From positions 1 to 54,927 of the forward strand of contig JAOPYO010000383.1 of assembly GCA_025964575.1 (NCBI GenBank): a DNA stretch of 54,927 bases, written 5' to 3'. Positions 15,939-24,533 of this stretch are shown one piece after another. The notes under the pieces were generated by a model that ran no database searches, had not been told where the DNA came from, and saw nothing but the letters and a program-made list of their open reading frames with translations. Both the position numbers and the translations under genes were made by a program. Every line of letters starts with the position of its first letter. Positions within the stretch are counted from its first letter, which is position 1. This stretch comes from Actinomycetes bacterium. GTDB lineage: Bacteria > Actinomycetota > Actinomycetes > Streptosporangiales > Streptosporangiaceae.

Positions 15939-16862
15939 TCATAACGCCGAGCTGTGCCGAGCCCGCTCGAACAGATCCTCGATGTCGGCCTGCGCCTCTC
16001 CTGCCGCCACCAGGCAGGCCAGGAGCGCGATGATGACCGCGAAGGCGACCACCGGGCGCCGCCGCGGGGGCCCTGCGAGCAGGCTCCGCACCCTCACGGG
16101 CACGTCACCGTGGTCGAAGCCCGCGGATACGGCGCCGCCGGTCCGCCGCGTGGCCAGGGCGGCACGGGCGATGGCCCGGGCCGCCAGCCCCCGGTCCCCG
16201 ACGCGGCCCGCGGCCTCCTCGTCCGCCCAGCGCTCAGTGGTCTGGGCCACCACCGCCGGCAGCCGGAACAGCAGCGGGTTCGCCGCCGTGGCCACCACCG
16301 AGGCCAGGCGAAACCAGTGATGATGGTGCCGCACATGGGCGCGCTCGTGAGCCAGGAGCACGCGGTGCTCATCGTCGCGCAGCACCCGGAGCATGCCCGT
16401 GGACACCACGATGCGGGAGGGCCTCCCCGGCAGTCCGGGCAGCGCGAACGCCTGAGGTTCGGGGGTATCGACGACCACCAGCCCGTCGGCCCGAGCCGGG
16501 ACGTCGGCGCCGGCGCGCACGACCCGTACCAGAGCACCGGTCCGGCGCCACAGCGTCACGGGGACGGCCATGCCGACCACCGCCAGCACCACGGTCGCGA
16601 CTTCGGCGATCATCGCCGGCACCGGGTCCTGCAGCTCGACCAGCCTCGCCGACCAGCTGCCGAGCCCGGCCACGAACGGGACCTGGCCCACGAAGGTGGA
16701 GGCGAGCGCGGCGAGCGCCAGCAGACCGGCGGCGGCGCACATCACCCCTCCGGCCGTCAGTAGCCGGGTCGCGGTGGCCGGTGGCAGCCACCGGCCCAGC
16801 AACGGCGCCAGCAGACCGAGCAGCGCGGACCCGGCCAGCGGCAGGTAGACGGCGAAATGCAT
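15939..16862 (-). CDS. M56-family (BlaR/MecR-like) membrane metallopeptidase
   Basis: About 307 residues with three or four hydrophobic helices. The zinc motif HERAH sits in LLAHERAHVRHHHHWF near residue 172, and the downstream ligand Glu lies in TTERWADEEAAGRV. A last hydrophobic helix (VVAFAVIIALLACLVAAG) ends the protein, with no penicillin-binding sensor domain, so the trigger is unknown. ATG 16862 (MHFAVYLPL) looks best; ATG 16880 is also open. The gene lies upstream of its BlaI partner across a 57-base gap, the reverse of the usual blaI-first order. Confidence 0.88.
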   Translation of the reverse strand: MHFAVYLPLAGSALLGLLAPLLGRWLPPATATRLLTAGGVMCAAAGLLALAALASTFVGQVPFVAGLGSWSARLVELQDPVPAMIAEVATVVLAVVGMAVPVTLWRRTGALVRVVRAGADVPARADGLVVVDTPEPQAFALPGLPGRPSRIVVSTGMLRVLRDDEHRVLLAHERAHVRHHHHWFRLASVVATAANPLLFRLPAVVAQTTERWADEEAAGRVGDRGLAARAIARAALATRRTGGAVSAGFDHGDVPVRVRSLLAGPPRRRPVVAFAVIIALLACLVAAGEAQADIEDLFERARHSSAL

Positions 16863-16983
16863 ATCGGCAAATCTATGCAACGCTCGTTGCCCATGTCATG
16901 CCGCGGGGAGACTATTCCCTATGGACCGGAATCGATCTACCGTTTGAGAGAGACGTCTGTTTTGGGCTGTTAGGAGGTGCCCG

Positions 16984-17595
16984 GTGAGCGGACGAGCATC
17001 CATGCGACGACTCCGGGTCCGACGCGCCATCCGGCTCCTGGGATGTGATCGGAATCCCATGCGGCGGCCGGTCGACCGGATCCAGACGGTCGTCGCCCTC
17101 GGCCTCCTAGCCCTGTTCCTGATCGTCGCCACACTGCTGGCGGGGCTGACGACGAGCCGGGCGTACGACTCCGGGCTGCGGGCCGAACGGCAGGAGCATG
17201 CGACCCATCGCCCGGTCATGGCCACTGTGGTGGCCACCAACGATCTCTCCTCGGACGATTCCGACCGCGGCCTCCACCCCGTCGCCCTGCTGCGGTGGCG
17301 GGCGAACGATGGCACCCTGCGGTCCGGCGGAACGCCGAAACGCCAGGGCGACCGGGTCGGCTCACAGCGGCAGATCTGGATCGATGTGGCGGGGAACCTC
17401 ACCCGCAGGCCCCGAGCCCATGGGCAGACGATCGCCGACGCCGCCCTGGTGGGCACGGCCTCCCTCACGGTGGTCGCCATACCCTGCTTCCTGCTCTACG
17501 TCGCGGTCCGGCATCGCCTCGACCGCCGCAGGTTCGACCAATGGACCGCCGACTGGGCCCGGACCGCCCCCCTCTGGACCCGCCGGTCGAGCTGA
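16984..17595 (+). CDS. Rv1733c-like two-helix membrane protein
   Basis: 203 residues from GTG 16984, preceded by AGGAGG at ideal spacing. A basic N-terminus leads to a first transmembrane helix (VVALGLLALFLIVATLLAGL). An extracytoplasmic loop of about 90 residues with the family-like VMATVVATNDL and QIWIDVAGNLTRRP follows, then a second helix (ALVGTASLTVVAIPCFLLYV) and a short basic tail ending W-T-A-D-W-A-R. This matches the actinobacterial Rv1733c family, whose Mycobacterium member is dormancy-induced. The biochemical role is unknown. A universal stress protein follows 88 bases later, which fits a stress-response context. Confidence 0.8.
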   Translation: MSGRASMRRLRVRRAIRLLGCDRNPMRRPVDRIQTVVALGLLALFLIVATLLAGLTTSRAYDSGLRAERQEHATHRPVMATVVATNDLSSDDSDRGLHPVALLRWRANDGTLRSGGTPKRQGDRVGSQRQIWIDVAGNLTRRPRAHGQTIADAALVGTASLTVVAIPCFLLYVAVRHRLDRRRFDQWTADWARTAPLWTRRSS

Positions 17596-17683
17596 CGGTC
17601 AGCGACCCCTTTACGCGGGGCGCGTATCGGCAGAGGATGTCTCCACCAATCGGTCCGTTGCTCATATCCGGTAGGAGGCCGCC

Positions 17684-18196
17684 GTGGCACCCATCTCGGC
17701 AGTCGAGGAGCCGCGCGTGGTCGTCGGCGTGCGCGACTCCGACGCCGCACGCTGGGCCCTCGCGTGGGCGATCGGCGAGGCCAGGCTCCGGCGGGCTCCA
17801 CTGCTCGTCGTGCACGTCGCGCCGATGCCGTACAACGCCGGCGTGGCGATCGGCGGCGCCCTGCCGGACGTGATCGCCAGCGCGCGGACCAGTGGCTGGG
17901 CGCTGGTGGGGCGATTGCTCGACGAGGTGGCCGGGGATGCTCTCTCTGATGTCCGCCTGCGCATGCTGCCGCTGGTCGGCGACGCCGCGCGGACCCTCGT
18001 GGACCTGGCGCGTGAGGGTGATCTGCTCGTGGTCGGAGTGGAATCGCACGGACTCGTCAGCCGGCTCATCCACCCGTCGGTCCGCCGCTACTGCGCGCGC
18101 CATGCGCGGGCCACGTTCACGTGCGTGCGCCCACCGGCCGTGGACTCTCCTGCCTGGTCCCTGACCGGGACCGAGCGCGGACGTGTGATTGATTGA
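17684..18196 (+). CDS. Universal stress protein (UspA family)
   Basis: 170 residues with a single Usp domain: VVVGVRDSDAARWALAWAIG at the start, LLVVHVAPMP in the second strand and GDLLVVGVESHG near the end. The usual nucleotide motif G-x2-G-x9-G-S/T is only partly kept (GVESHGLVSRLIHP), so ATP binding is uncertain. GTG 17684 follows AGGAGG at good spacing. The stop overlaps a possible TTG start of the following methyltransferase, suggesting one transcript. Confidence 0.88.
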   Translation: MAPISAVEEPRVVVGVRDSDAARWALAWAIGEARLRRAPLLVVHVAPMPYNAGVAIGGALPDVIASARTSGWALVGRLLDEVAGDALSDVRLRMLPLVGDAARTLVDLAREGDLLVVGVESHGLVSRLIHPSVRRYCARHARATFTCVRPPAVDSPAWSLTGTERGRVID

Positions 18197-18201
18197 GTTC
18201 C

Positions 18202-18780
18202 ATGGAGTTCTTCGCCGCTCGTGCCGCCACCTGGGAGGAGAAGTTCCCCGACGACGAGCCCGCCTTCGCCGCGGCCATCGCCGAGCTGGGACCGGCCGAA
18301 GGGCAGACCGTGCTGGACGCGGGGTCGGGCACCGGCCGCGCTCTCCCGCTGCTGCGCCGGGCCGTGGGCACCACCGGGAGCGTGATCGCCGTCGACCTCA
18401 CCCCCGAGATGCTGCACGTCGCCGCGGAGAAGGGCCGCGGGGAGCACGCGGCACTGCTCCTCGCCGACACCCTGTGTCTCCCCCTCGGAACCGCCCGCGT
18501 GGACGCCGTCCTGGCCGCCGGGCTGCTCTCCCACCTGCCCGACCCGGAGGCGGCGCTGGCCGAACTCGCCCGCGTCACCCGGCCCGGCGGCCGGCTGGCG
18601 ATGTTCCACCCCGTCGGCCGCGCCGCTCTCGCCGCGCGGCGAGGACATGCCCTGCGCGCCGACGACATCCGGGCCGAGCCCAACCTGCGGCCCGTCCTCG
18701 AGCGGACCGGCTGGTCGCTGACCGGCTATGACGACGCACCCGACCGTTATCTGGCGCTCGCGGTGCGGAGTAGCGTCTGA
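18202..18780 (+). CDS. Class I SAM-dependent methyltransferase
   Basis: About 192 residues. The SAM-binding motif I is TVLDAGSGTGRALPLLRRAV, motif II contains VIAVDLTPEMLHVA, and the motif III/IV region reads VDAVLAAGLLSHLPDPEAAL, followed by LARVTRPGGRLAMFHPVGR. This is a small Methyltransf_11-type enzyme; the acceptor is unknown. ATG 18202 is used here; a TTG at 18193 that overlaps the upstream stop would add three residues. It is probably cotranscribed with the stress protein upstream and the MgtC-like gene downstream, which starts 2 bases after its stop. Confidence 0.87.
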   Translation: MEFFAARAATWEEKFPDDEPAFAAAIAELGPAEGQTVLDAGSGTGRALPLLRRAVGTTGSVIAVDLTPEMLHVAAEKGRGEHAALLLADTLCLPLGTARVDAVLAAGLLSHLPDPEAALAELARVTRPGGRLAMFHPVGRAALAARRGHALRADDIRAEPNLRPVLERTGWSLTGYDDAPDRYLALAVRSSV

Positions 18781-18782
18781 AC

Positions 18783-19406
18783 GTGCACTGGATGACGTTG
18801 CTTCAGATAGGGGTGGCGGCAGGGCTGGGCGGTGCCATCGGGCTCGAGCGTGAGCTCGACGCCCAGTCGGCCGGGCTGCGCACCCACATTCTGGTCGCGC
18901 TGGGCTCGGCGCTCTTCACCGTTGCGGGCGCGGACATCCTGCACACCGACCCGACCCGGGTGGCCGCCCAGGTCGTCACGGGGATCGGCTTCCTGGGCGC
19001 CGGGGCGATCCTGCGGGAGGGCGCGTCCGTGCACGGGCTGACCACGGCCGCCTCGCTCTGGGTGACCGCGGCGGCGGGCGTGGCCGTCGGCCTGCACGCG
19101 TGGGTCGCCGCGATCGTGGCGACGGCGCTGGCGCTGACCGTGCTCCGGCTGCTCAAGAGAGCCGAGTTCTCGCCCCGCCGGACGCTGGAGCTGACGATCG
19201 AGCTCGCGGCCGGGGTGGCACCGAGCGCCGCCGAAGAAGCCATCCGCGCGCTTCTGCCCGCCTCGCGCGTGACACGGGTGACGCACTCCGTGGCCGGGCC
19301 CGTCCTGTACCTCCTGGCGCGGATCGAGAGAGGGCAGACCCTCACGGTCATCAGCGAACGACTGCTGGCCATCGACGGCGTGCGGAGCGTCGACCTCACC
19401 CGCTGA
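18783..19406 (+). CDS. MgtC/SapB-family membrane protein
   Basis: 207 residues. The N-terminal half has about four helices with the family signatures GLGGAIGLERELDAQSAGLR, VTGIGFLGAGAILREG and GLTTAASLWVTAAAGVAVGL. The C-terminal half is a soluble ACT-like domain (TLELTIELAAGV ... TVISERLLAIDGVRSVDLTR). MgtC proteins modulate growth at low magnesium or low pH, in some bacteria by acting on F-ATPase; whether this one does so is not shown. The start is GTG 18783, directly after the methyltransferase stop. Confidence 0.9.
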   Translation: MHWMTLLQIGVAAGLGGAIGLERELDAQSAGLRTHILVALGSALFTVAGADILHTDPTRVAAQVVTGIGFLGAGAILREGASVHGLTTAASLWVTAAAGVAVGLHAWVAAIVATALALTVLRLLKRAEFSPRRTLELTIELAAGVAPSAAEEAIRALLPASRVTRVTHSVAGPVLYLLARIERGQTLTVISERLLAIDGVRSVDLTR

Positions 19407-19474
19407 GGCCCCTCGTCTTTTATGATCCTTTAACCGCCGCATACGGCGCGTGACCGGAACTCTATGCTGGTGAC

Positions 19475-19921
19475 GTGGACGATCTCGGTGGACGGCCCTC
19501 GCGGCAGTGGCGGGTGGCGCCCGCGCATCCCCTGGTGAAGATGGCGGGCGCCGTGCTGTTCACGGTGATCACGATCTTCTCCGGGATCTTGGCCGGCGAC
19601 CGGGGACTGGTGCTGCTGGCCGGGATCGCCGCCACCGGTTTCCTCGTGCTCGCGGCACGCGATGTCCTGGCACCGGTGCGCCTCGCGGCCGACGAAAGCG
19701 GCGTGACCGTGATCCGCGGCTTCGCCGGCCGCCGGCACATCCCCTGGGCCGAGGTGCAGTCGATCCGGCTGGGTGAGCGGCAGCGTCTCGGGCGGACCAC
19801 CCGGCTGGTCGAGATCGACACCGGCGAAAGGCTACATCTGCTCAGCTCCTACGACCTGGGCGCGCCGCCCGAGGACGTGGCCGAGGAGCTTCGGCACCTC
19901 CGCTTCAGCGCAGGCGCCTAG
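19475..19921 (+). CDS. PH-domain membrane protein
   Basis: 148 residues from GTG 19475. Two hydrophobic helices (AGAVLFTVITIFSGILAG and GLVLLAGIAATGFLVLAA) are followed by a bacterial PH-like domain: APVRLAADESGVTVIRGFAG, HIPWAEVQSIRLGERQRLGR and LVEIDTGERLHLLSSYDLG. This matches the small actinobacterial PH-domain proteins of unknown function. Its stop overlaps the end of the convergent hypothetical gene by four bases. Confidence 0.85.
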   Translation: MDDLGGRPSRQWRVAPAHPLVKMAGAVLFTVITIFSGILAGDRGLVLLAGIAATGFLVLAARDVLAPVRLAADESGVTVIRGFAGRRHIPWAEVQSIRLGERQRLGRTTRLVEIDTGERLHLLSSYDLGAPPEDVAEELRHLRFSAGA

Positions 19922-20673
19922 GGCAGCGCCTCGATCCGGTGCCGGGCGAAGGCCAGGGCCGCGTGGTACTCCTCCGGGTGCGGGTCGGGGTCCCCGCCGA
20001 GGGCCGCCCGCAGCCGGGCCCCGGCCGCCGCGGGATCCAGCCGCAGCACGGCGCACTCCTCCGCCGCCACTCCCTGGCGGACCTGCGCCATCATCCCGGG
20101 CACGTCGCCGATGGCCAGGAGCTGGGTCGCCCTGCCCTGCGTCACCTGCACCAGCAGAGCGTGCAGCGGCCCACCGCCATCGACGTAGCGGAACTCGCAG
20201 ACGATCTGATCGCCGCCCAGTGAGCCGTCCTGGATCAGCCAGGTCTCGCCCGGCAGCACTCGGCCCAACGCGGGCACCCAGGCCGGCACGGACCCGCCGG
20301 GACGCCCGGCCGTCCCGTCCGCTGCCTTCGCGGCGTCGGCGCGCAACTCCTGCGGGCCGATCGCGGCGAAGGCCCGCAGGAACACGTGCGCACCCGGCGT
20401 CTCACTCCGCCGGAGATAACCGACGAGATCGCCCAGCGCTCGCCGGTGGGCCCCGCTGTCGGGTGCGGCCCGCTCCAGCACCCCGAGTTGCGTGGAGGTC
20501 CACAGCTCCGCCTGCAACGGCCCCGCCAACGCGACCAGTTCCTCCGAGGCGTGCAGAAACGCCGCGTACAACTCCTCCAGCCCGGGCAGCGCAAGCCCTA
20601 GCCCCGCGACGGCACGAGTGCGCGGGGACCGCTGTGACGTGGGCTTCTTTCGGCTTCGGCTCTGGGGGCTCAC
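19918..20673 (-). CDS. Hypothetical protein, about 250 residues
   Basis: A soluble alpha/beta protein without signal or transmembrane segments. Visible features are an N-terminal basic stretch, a helical region (LEELYAAFLHASEELVALAG), and a beta-rich part with GETWLIQDGSLGGDQIVCEF and PLHALLVQVTQGRATQLLAI, ending with ALAFARHRIEALP. It looks like a conserved actinobacterial protein, but I do not recognise the family. GTG 20673 or TTG 20676 could start it; neither has a clear ribosome site. It lies just downstream of hrpB on the same strand, with about 180 bases between them that show no convincing gene. Confidence 0.7.
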   Translation of the reverse strand: MSPQSRSRKKPTSQRSPRTRAVAGLGLALPGLEELYAAFLHASEELVALAGPLQAELWTSTQLGVLERAAPDSGAHRRALGDLVGYLRRSETPGAHVFLRAFAAIGPQELRADAAKAADGTAGRPGGSVPAWVPALGRVLPGETWLIQDGSLGGDQIVCEFRYVDGGGPLHALLVQVTQGRATQLLAIGDVPGMMAQVRQGVAAEECAVLRLDPAAAGARLRAALGGDPDPHPEEYHAALAFARHRIEALP

Positions 20674-20851
20674 CAAATCAGCCTAACGCGCGACCCGACC
20701 GTTGATCGCCCGGACCAGGCCCTCGGCACCGCCCACGTCCGCAGACTCCAGCTCCAGGACGGATGTACGGCCTGCCGGTGGGGCGGCCGTTGTTGGACGA
20801 ACCGGCTCCGCCTGTGGGCCGGCTGCGGGTCCGGCCCGAGGTGGCCTGAGG

Positions 20852-23416
20852 TCACTTCCGGGGGTTGGTGCGGCGGGTTGGAATCGCCGTCGCCGGGTTC
20901 TCCGGCCAGGGATGCCGGGGATAGCGGCCACGGAGTTCGGCCCGTACGCCTCGATAGCCCTCGCGCCAGAACGAGGCCAGGTCGGCCGTCACCGCGGCGG
21001 GGCGCCCCGCCGGGGAGAGCAGGTGGATCACCAACGGAACCCTGCCGTCGGCCAGACGCGGTGCGGCCTCCCAGCCGAAGAGCTCCTGCAGTTTCACCGC
21101 CAGCACCGGCTGCTCTCCCGCATAGTCGACCCGTATCCTCGAACCGGTGGGCACGGTGACCCGCTCGGGCGCGACCTCGTCCAGCCGGGCCGCGCATTGC
21201 CACGGCAGCAGACCCCGCAGGGCCGCCGCTACATCGAGCCGCGCCAGATCGGCACGGCGCCGCGCCTTCGACAGGTCCAGCCACTCCTCGGCCCGGCCCA
21301 GCAGCGCCTCGTCGTCCACCTGCGGCCATGGGTCGCCGAGCACGCGGTGGCAGAAGGCCAGCCGCTCGCGTAGCGCGGTGGCGTCCGGGGTCCAGGTCAG
21401 CAGGGTGAGTCCTTCCCTGCGCAGGCCCTCCAGCAGCGCGGTGTGGACCAGCCGAGGATCGGGCCGGCGCAGCGGCACGGCCGACAGCTCGATGGCACCG
21501 AGCCGCTCGAGCCTGCGGGCGATGACCTCCTTCTCCGACGCGCTCCAGCGGACCTCCTCGCCCGCCGTGAGCAGCGGAGCCGCGGCCAGCCGGGCGATGT
21601 CCTCGTCGATGACCACCGCCTGGCGGACCCGTGCGGAGGCCGAACCCGTGGGCCGGTCCGCGACGGCGATCGCCAGCCAGGGCGCCCGGGCCGCGCTCAG
21701 CGCCGAGGACGGTGCGAGCTCGGCCCCGGTCCCGGAGACCATGAGATAGCCGGCGGCGTCCGGGCGGCCTCGGGCCACCCGCTCGGGGAACGCCAGCGCC
21801 ACCACCATCCCCGCGACCCCGTCGTCCCCCGATCCAGCCGTGATCTTCGCGTCGTGCCGGAGGCGCGTCGGGAGGCTCTGCGCGCCGGCATCACCCGCAA
21901 GATCACGGGTGGATTGGAGCAGCCTCCGTGTCTCCTGGCGCCACCGGGCGGAGGAGCCGTCGCCGCCCCGGCGCAGGGTCCGCCACACGGCCGTCAGATC
22001 GTCGCCGGCCTCGCGCGGCAGGCGGTCCGATAGCAGGGCCACCACCTCGGCCGCCGCCTGCGGACCCACCAGGTCGGCACCGTCCAGCAACGCCCTGGCC
22101 AGCCGCGGATGCACCCCGACCCGGGCCATTCGGCGGCCGCGTTCGGTGACCTTTCCCGAGAGCTCCACGGCCCCGATGGCGCGGAGGGTCTCCCTGGCGC
22201 TATCCAGCGCGGTCGCGGGCGGGGCGTCCGTCAGCGCCAGACCGGCGGCATCCGGATCGCCCCAGCAGGCCGCCTGCAGGGCGAAACCGGTGAGGTCGGC
22301 CAGCTCGATCTCCGGCCGGGCCCGGTCCGGCAGCCGTTCGTGCTCGGCCGCCGTCCAGCAGCGATACACCGTGCCCGGTTCCTCCCGCCCGGCCCGGCCG
22401 GCCCGCTGCTCCGCGGTGGCCTTCGACAGGCGTACGGTCGTCAGCGCGCTCAGCCCCCGGGCATGGTCGGTGCGCGGCTCACGGGCCAGCCCCGAGTCGA
22501 CCACGATCCGTACGCCGGGCACGGTGAGGCTCGACTCGGCCACCGAGGTGGCCAGAACCACCCGGCGGTGCCGGCCGGGCCGTAGCACCGCGTCCTGGAC
22601 CGCGGCGGGCGCCTGACCGTGCACCTGGAGCACCTCGACCCCGGGCAGAGCCCCGGCGACCCGGCCGATCTCCCCCACCCCCGGCAGAAAGCACAGCACG
22701 TCCCCGGTCCGCTCGGCGAGGGCCCGGCGGACGGTGGCGGCGACATGGTCCAGCAGGACCGGATCGACCCGCGTCCCGTGCGCGGGCCGTACGGGGCGCG
22801 GCGGCGGCGCCCACACCACTTCCACCGGGTGCAGCACGGCCGCGGTCCGCACGACGGGTGCGGGGTCGGCAGGAGAGCCCAGCAGCCGGGACCAGGACGC
22901 GGTGTCGGCGGTGGCCGAGGCGGTGACCAGCCGCAGGTCGGGCCGGAGCGTCGCCCGCACATCGAGCAGGAAGGCGAGGGCGGTGTCCGCGTCGAGGTGC
23001 CGCTCATGGCATTCGTCGAGGAGCACGACGTCGGTTCCGGCCAGCTCCTGGTCACGCTGCAGCCGCTGGAGCAGCACCCCGGTGGTGACCACGTCGATGA
23101 GGGAGCCGGCCTTGCGCTCCCCGCGCATGGTGAAGCCCACCCGGTCGCCGACCTGTTCGCCCAGCAGCCACGCCATCCGGCGAGCTGCGGCTCTGACGGC
23201 CAGCCGGCGCGGCTCGGCGACCACCACCCGGCGGGGCCGGTCCGGGCCACCGGGCAGATCGGCCAGCAGCCCGGCCAGGGCCAGCGGCACCAGCGTGGTC
23301 TTGCCGGTGCCTGGCGGCGCCGCCAGCACCGCCACCCCGGCCGCGTCCAGTGCGGCGTGCAGCGCGGGAACCGCGGGCCGGACGGGCAGCGACCGAAGGG
23401 ACTCCCCCGGGGTCAT
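20852..23416 (-). CDS. hrpB: ATP-dependent RNA helicase HrpB
   Basis: About 854 residues, a DEAH-type helicase. Walker A is [16 protein letters not shown] near residue 33, the DExH box is [15 protein letters not shown] and motif III is LVTASATAD. The second RecA domain carries [20 protein letters not shown] and the motif VI region [16 protein letters not shown]. The HrpB-specific C-terminus closes with a region ending [20 protein letters not shown], typical for the family. The ATG at 23416 overlaps the TGA of the upstream thiamine-binding-type gene (ATGA), so translation is coupled. The cellular substrate of HrpB is not established. Confidence 0.95.
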   Translation of the reverse strand: MTPGESLRSLPVRPAVPALHAALDAAGVAVLAAPPGTGKTTLVPLALAGLLADLPGGPDRPRRVVVAEPRRLAVRAAARRMAWLLGEQVGDRVGFTMRGERKAGSLIDVVTTGVLLQRLQRDQELAGTDVVLLDECHERHLDADTALAFLLDVRATLRPDLRLVTASATADTASWSRLLGSPADPAPVVRTAAVLHPVEVVWAPPPRPVRPAHGTRVDPVLLDHVAATVRRALAERTGDVLCFLPGVGEIGRVAGALPGVEVLQVHGQAPAAVQDAVLRPGRHRRVVLATSVAESSLTVPGVRIVVDSGLAREPRTDHARGLSALTTVRLSKATAEQRAGRAGREEPGTVYRCWTAAEHERLPDRARPEIELADLTGFALQAACWGDPDAAGLALTDAPPATALDSARETLRAIGAVELSGKVTERGRRMARVGVHPRLARALLDGADLVGPQAAAEVVALLSDRLPREAGDDLTAVWRTLRRGGDGSSARWRQETRRLLQSTRDLAGDAGAQSLPTRLRHDAKITAGSGDDGVAGMVVALAFPERVARGRPDAAGYLMVSGTGAELAPSSALSAARAPWLAIAVADRPTGSASARVRQAVVIDEDIARLAAAPLLTAGEEVRWSASEKEVIARRLERLGAIELSAVPLRRPDPRLVHTALLEGLRREGLTLLTWTPDATALRERLAFCHRVLGDPWPQVDDEALLGRAEEWLDLSKARRRADLARLDVAAALRGLLPWQCAARLDEVAPERVTVPTGSRIRVDYAGEQPVLAVKLQELFGWEAAPRLADGRVPLVIHLLSPAGRPAAVTADLASFWREGYRGVRAELRGRYPRHPWPENPATAIPTRRTNPRK

Positions 23417-23709
23417 CCGCCACTCAGATGGCGTTCGACGGACTCGACCTTGGCGGTCAGCCCGTCGGTCACGCCGGGCCGGATATCGGCCTTGATCACG
23501 AGGCTGACCCGGGGAGCGCGTACCTCGACGGCCGCGACCGCCTGCCGGACCACCTCCATGACCTCGTCCCACTCACCTTCGACGGTGGTGAACATGGCGT
23601 CGGTCCGGTTGGGCAGCCCGCTCGCGCGTACGACCCGTACGGCCTCGGCGACGATCTCGCCGACCTCTTCACCGACTCCCAGCGGGGTCACCGAGAACGC
23701 TACGAGCAT
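23413..23709 (-). CDS. YqgV/MTH1187-family thiamine-binding-type protein
   Basis: 98 residues from ATG 23709. It begins [20 protein letters not shown] and includes [20 protein letters not shown] followed by VMEVVRQAV, the MTH1187/YkoF-like ferredoxin fold that binds thiamine or its pyrimidine precursor in characterised members. AAGGG lies 9 bases before the ATG; a GTG at 23733 would add eight residues. It is coupled to hrpB by a 4-base overlap. A functional link between thiamine binding and an RNA helicase is not obvious. Confidence 0.88.
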   Translation of the reverse strand: MLVAFSVTPLGVGEEVGEIVAEAVRVVRASGLPNRTDAMFTTVEGEWDEVMEVVRQAVAAVEVRAPRVSLVIKADIRPGVTDGLTAKVESVERHLSGG

Positions 23710-23765
23710 CGCCACACCCTTCCCGAACGGCACCTGACTCTCCCGACGATACGGCGCCGGGGAGG

Positions 23766-23912
23766 TCAGAGCGTGATCCAGGCCTGTTCGGCGGCGGAGC
23801 GACGGACTGCGTCGAGAACCCGCCGGGTGGCGAGCCCGTCGGCGAACGTGGCGGGCCCCGGATCGGCCGGGCCAGTGTCCCCGGGATCGCCTGCCTTCTC
23901 AAGGCCCGCCTC
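23766..23912 (-). pseudogene. Gfo/Idh/MocA oxidoreductase C-terminal remnant
   Basis: The last open stretch (about 48 codons, stop at 23766-23768) ends [20 protein letters not shown] followed by AEQAWITL. The [19 protein letters not shown] pattern is the usual C-terminal helix of Gfo/Idh/MocA dehydrogenases. An in-frame TGA at 23913-23915 and no upstream domain show that the rest is gone. A short imperfect tandem repeat (TCTCAAGGCCYGCC, twice, about 23897-23925) lies at the break. The remaining sequence up to 24071 contains no gene I can support. Confidence 0.7.
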
Positions 23913-24071
23913 TCAAGGCCTGCCGAGAGTGGTCATGAAATGAACCTAGCGCTTGCTCAGCTCCTCCTAGCGCCCCCCGCTGAACCGGACGCAACGTGAA
24001 GATGACCGAGCGGGTAACGATTTGGCCTCAGGCCGTTCCGCTTGCGGGGTCCAGGGGTGAACGATGCGGCT

Positions 24072-24506
24072 ATGGGCGTCACCAGGGAAGGCTCCTACAT
24101 CGACCGGGTCATCGCACAGGTGGCCGCCTGGCCGTCGGTCAGCGCGAGCCGCGCCGATTGTGGGATGGGCGTCGGTCTCAGCGTCAACACCCATCAGATC
24201 GTGCACCTGCACACCCCGGGCGGCGCGCACGTCCGGCTCACCCGTCCGGTCATCCTGCGGATGGAGGACGCGCTGCTGCACTCCGGCCGGGTGGAGGTGG
24301 AGCCCAGCGAGGACTGGGTGAGCGTCCGACTGGACAGCGACAGCGATGTCGCGCTGCTGGTGTCCCTGGTCAGTGTGGCGATCAAGGCGACCGCGACCGA
24401 GCCTCCCGGGGTGTCCCGCCGGGCGGCTCACCAGTGCCCTGCGGCGACCGGGGGCCGAGCGTGGATCGGACCGCTCAGACGCGCATCCCGGCAAGCCGAC
24501 CGTTGA
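24072..24506 (+). CDS. DUF5519 (luciferase-like) small protein
   Basis: 144 residues from ATG 24072. The core reads YIDRVIAQVAAWPSVSASRA, HQIVHLHTPGGAHVRLTRPV, MEDALLHSGRVEVEPSEDWV and VRLDSDSDVALLVSLVSVAI, matching the small alpha/beta DUF5519 proteins annotated as luciferase-family. These are not light-emitting enzymes as far as known. The tail after about residue 110 is Arg/Ala-rich and probably disordered. No operon partner is evident; the flippase-like gene starts 27 bases after the stop. Confidence 0.75.
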   Translation: MGVTREGSYIDRVIAQVAAWPSVSASRADCGMGVGLSVNTHQIVHLHTPGGAHVRLTRPVILRMEDALLHSGRVEVEPSEDWVSVRLDSDSDVALLVSLVSVAIKATATEPPGVSRRAAHQCPAATGGRAWIGPLRRASRQADR

Positions 24507-24533
24507 TGTTCTTCTGAGCGGAATCGCCTGGCC

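Noticed and set aside
20683..20850. A minus-strand tail VLELESADVGGAEGLVRAIN after hrpB
   Set aside because: It could be a remnant of some protein C-terminus, but no family is recognised and no start or ribosome site is seen.
23897..23925. Two-copy tandem repeat considered as a CRISPR or attachment site
   Set aside because: Only two imperfect 14-base copies without spacers, no tRNA or integrase nearby.
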